Part shown: positions 62,086-64,000 of the stretch, in pieces
How positions within the stretch are numbered: the first letter of the stretch is position 1
Layout: each line of letters starts with the position of its first letter
Position numbers and translations under genes: made by a program
The notes under the pieces: generated by a model
Told to the model about the DNA's origin: nothing
The model's input: the letters and a program-made list of their open reading frames with translations, nothing else
The model's database searches: none
Source: Haloarcula sebkhae
GTDB lineage: Archaea > Halobacteriota > Halobacteria > Halobacteriales > Haloarculaceae
Direction: 5' to 3'
Assembly: GCF_014647415.1 (NCBI RefSeq)
Contig: NZ_BMPD01000004.1
Location: 1-64,000, forward strand
DNA length: 64,000 bases

Positions 62086-63123
62086 CTAGATGAAGGTTCG
62101 GACAGCACTCAGAATATCTGCAGGCTGCTGCGGTTCGAAACTCTCCTGATACTCAATGTCTGACTTCGCTAATCGAGCTATTCCGTCTAACCCGATGCTG
62201 TGATGGATTGGTGAGGCCACACCAGTGACAGCTTTGGTCCAGAAGTTCTGGCACACCAACCTGCGTTTGTACGAGTCTTCTTGCACGAAGGAACTCACAG
62301 CGGCTCGGCCAGACTGTGCTGCATGTATCATTCCGAAGCCAGTCAGGCGGTTCGCCAGTCCGATGGCGTCGCCCGCGATATGGACCGTGCAGTCGTTTAG
62401 CTCGTACGAGCAGTGTGAGAGGCTCCGCAAGCCGTTTGAAACGTCAGTTCCGCTGTACAGGGCCTCACGTTCTGGGGCCTCAATATCGATTTCAGCAAGC
62501 AACTGTTGCATATCCTTGTACAGTTCAGTAGGGGATTTGTTCTCCCGACAGCCGAGGCCGACAGTTGCCTCTTCCGGTGACTGTGGCACGATCCAGAGGA
62601 AGTAGTTCTCGTACGCAAGTGCTCGCGGCTCGGGATACAGGTGCGAGAAATCGGCCTCTATCCTCCCGCTTAGCGTCGGACACGTTACGTCGTACGACAG
62701 GGACGTAAACCGGCTTGAGATCGGGAACTGACCGGTGGCATCAATCAGCAGATCCGACTCCGCAGATAACCGTCGAAACTCCGCTTCGTCGATGTCCGCA
62801 TTCTCAACGATCTCTGTTCGGTCGAGTGTGCCCGCCCAGTGCTTCTCTAACTCGCCTCTGTTCAATATCACGCCATCAGGAACATTTATCGCAGTTTTCC
62901 CGCTGGAGCCGACGAATATCCCGGTATTAGCTTCCCTAACGTATCCCGGAACATGTCTATCTAGTGGCAGCCGTGAGTAGTCCCAGACCATCTCCCCCCA
63001 GGCCCCACGCCGATCACCGCTGTATGCACCCTTATCGTAGAGTTGCACGTCAGAAGTAACCTCTTCAGCCAATTGCGCTGCTGCCAACCCGGCGAACCCC
63101 CCTCCGACGATTGAAACCCTCAT
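62086..63123 (-). CDS. FAD-dependent oxidoreductase (geranylgeranyl-reductase-like)
   Basis: 345-residue flavoprotein. The ADP-binding start is MRVSIVGGGFAGLAAAQLAE, with a second flavin motif CTVHIAGDAIGLANRLTGFG. Middle segments LLIDATGQFPISSRFTSLSY and YFLWIVPQSPEEATVGLGCR fit the geranylgeranyl reductase/halogenase group of p-hydroxybenzoate-hydroxylase-like enzymes. These reduce isoprenoid chains or modify aromatic/polyene compounds. ATG 63123 is chosen since it opens the Rossmann fold. No neighbouring lipid genes, so the substrate is unknown. Confidence 0.78.
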   Translation of the reverse strand: MRVSIVGGGFAGLAAAQLAEEVTSDVQLYDKGAYSGDRRGAWGEMVWDYSRLPLDRHVPGYVREANTGIFVGSSGKTAINVPDGVILNRGELEKHWAGTLDRTEIVENADIDEAEFRRLSAESDLLIDATGQFPISSRFTSLSYDVTCPTLSGRIEADFSHLYPEPRALAYENYFLWIVPQSPEEATVGLGCRENKSPTELYKDMQQLLAEIDIEAPEREALYSGTDVSNGLRSLSHCSYELNDCTVHIAGDAIGLANRLTGFGMIHAAQSGRAAVSSFVQEDSYKRRLVCQNFWTKAVTGVASPIHHSIGLDGIARLAKSDIEYQESFEPQQPADILSAVRTFI

Positions 63124-63774
63124 ACCGTACCATTCGATGGTAGCTATTTCAAATATCCCATTGCCCGCCCGTATTTGACGCCGTTTCCACGCCACAACCG
63201 ACAGTTTGTCTATCGACCAGCGTAGTGTTCGTGTGATGCTCCCTGCTCCGGGAGTCCTGTTTACCCATCACCAAACCCAAGTTAACATCTGTGAATAGAG
63301 CGGTCAGGGTGAACGGAGAGAGACTCGATAGCCGAGGTCTAACAGAATATGTGACAATATAGCTGACAGATCGCGTCGGAAACTCGGTCACGCCTTTCTA
63401 CCCGAAGGACGCTGAATTGGGACCCTAACAGCATCCGGCTGCGAAAAGTAGTCGGGTCCAGTAGCAAACTCACGAATCGTATCACTTTAATCGGTCCTGC
63501 CAATAATATTCCCAAGAGATCTGCTTATACAGCTACTATCAAAATTCAGGTAGTAAATTCAGTACAAAGACCAATAGATGGCCGCAATACAATATTATAT
63601 CAATTAATAAAGCTGCAAAGCCGCTATTCGACACCTAAAATTCAGATGCCGACATTTTGGTGTCGTGAGACATTCACATAGTCGTCTTCTCATCAAATTA
63701 TACCGTGTGGTGGTATAACGAATGTACCACTGTTATTATGTCGCAGCCGTGGCCGTTCTATTGGCTCTGAATGT
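63124..63774. other. Spacer with an inverted repeat
   Basis: About 650 bases without a credible gene. At 63629-63665 an inverted repeat CGACACC-T-AAAAT / ATTTT-GGTGTCG (12 paired bases with one bulge) could be an operator or a transcript end. Confidence 0.45.
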
Positions 63775-63933
63775 TTAGTCCCACTCCAGCCACGCTCCGC
63801 TGCTCGCATCACATGAATCGACTGAGGGGTCAGAGATGTGGTTGCTGATGAGCGGAACAATGACGGTTGGTGTGGTGTCTTTGAATGTCGGTTTCGCGAT
63901 CGACTGACTACCTGAGTCGTTGGATGGAGACAC
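63775..63933 (-). pseudogene. Possible small gene or remnant, 52 residues
   Basis: GTG at 63933 to TAA at 63775-63777 on the minus strand. The frame is acidic and Ser/Asp-rich (fragments SGSQSIAKPTFKDTTPTVIV and SCDASSGAWLEWD), unlike the Arg-rich frames beside it. TAA closes it just upstream of the GTG. No family seen; 63934-64000 shows nothing further. Confidence 0.3.
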
Positions 63934-64000
63934 ACTCCCATCTTACCGTCCGGCAGGGGACCGATTACCCCTCTTCTCCTGTGCATTGAATATACCGAAC

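Noticed and set aside
63693-63986. 97-codon minus-strand frame at the right edge
   Set aside because: Arg/His/Pro-rich product; a different minus-strand frame in the same place has the acidic composition expected.

Overview
The window looks like part of a large secondary replicon (megaplasmid or minichromosome) of a haloarchaeon, probably a Haloarcula-type member of the Halobacteria. The proteins are strongly acidic. The gene families are typical of that class: Bat/HTH_10 regulators, HalOD1 and DUF7344 proteins, Tat lipoproteins with RR motifs and a lipobox, DUF2270, and a xylose dehydrogenase of the Haloarcula/Haloferax type. Spacers are AT-rich and many starts look leaderless. No rRNA, tRNA or CRISPR array was seen. 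The secondary-replicon reading rests on an Orc1/Cdc6 gene set in its own origin repeats, a ParA partition operon with a centromere-like array, a tyrosine recombinase, an extra copy of nuoB and many gene remnants.

Layout. 1-7000: a 1052-residue multi-GAF Bat-type regulator, a HalOD1 protein and a DUF7344 membrane regulator, then a gene-poor zone with broken coding fragments and a GC-rich, possibly structured RNA element near 5743-5902. 7053-30953: a surface-polysaccharide/glycoprotein locus. Its plus-strand arm holds a GT2, a Gfo/Idh/MocA oxidoreductase, a Wzx-like flippase, a sulfatase-fold enzyme, a lipoprotein with three CBM6-like modules and a beta-helix protein. The minus-strand arm holds asparagine synthetase, two GT4s, a polytopic membrane protein, a GT2, a second sulfatase-fold enzyme and a convergent paralogue of the beta-helix protein. 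A GT4, a DUF1616 protein and a dolichol-phosphate-sugar-type GT2 close the locus. 31335-36488: a CARDB-type surface protein with an in-frame TGA near its C-terminus, a winged-helix regulator, a second DUF7344 protein and a lone phnM. 37199-42449: xylose dehydrogenase, a frameshifted HAD gene, an iron-siderophore binding lipoprotein behind a DtxR-type operator, an orphan nuoB and a Bat-type regulator.

42584-44662 is the replication origin: about a dozen copies of a GCGGACA-GTGGTGT box flank an AT-rich segment and the orc gene. 45047-52685 is an export module: a HalOD1 protein, a Tat lipoprotein, an exported CARDB-like protein coupled to an MMPL/RND pump, and two TetR regulators with palindromes next to their genes. 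52874-58782 carries household and accessory genes (LUD protein, zinc-ribbon protein, BASS transporter, internally deleted TusA, DUF2270, coiled-coil protein) and a transposase remnant. 59170-62020 is the partition block: recombinase, ParA and a small partner protein.

The most notable signal is a strict 13-bp periodic array of TGGCTAT-type direct repeats downstream of the ParA operon. The same unit and spacing recurs in the parA promoter and again about 15 kb away at 45496-45534. I read it as an iteron-type centromere/autoregulation system. All functional calls rest on reading the sequence and on remembered family features; no database search was run.
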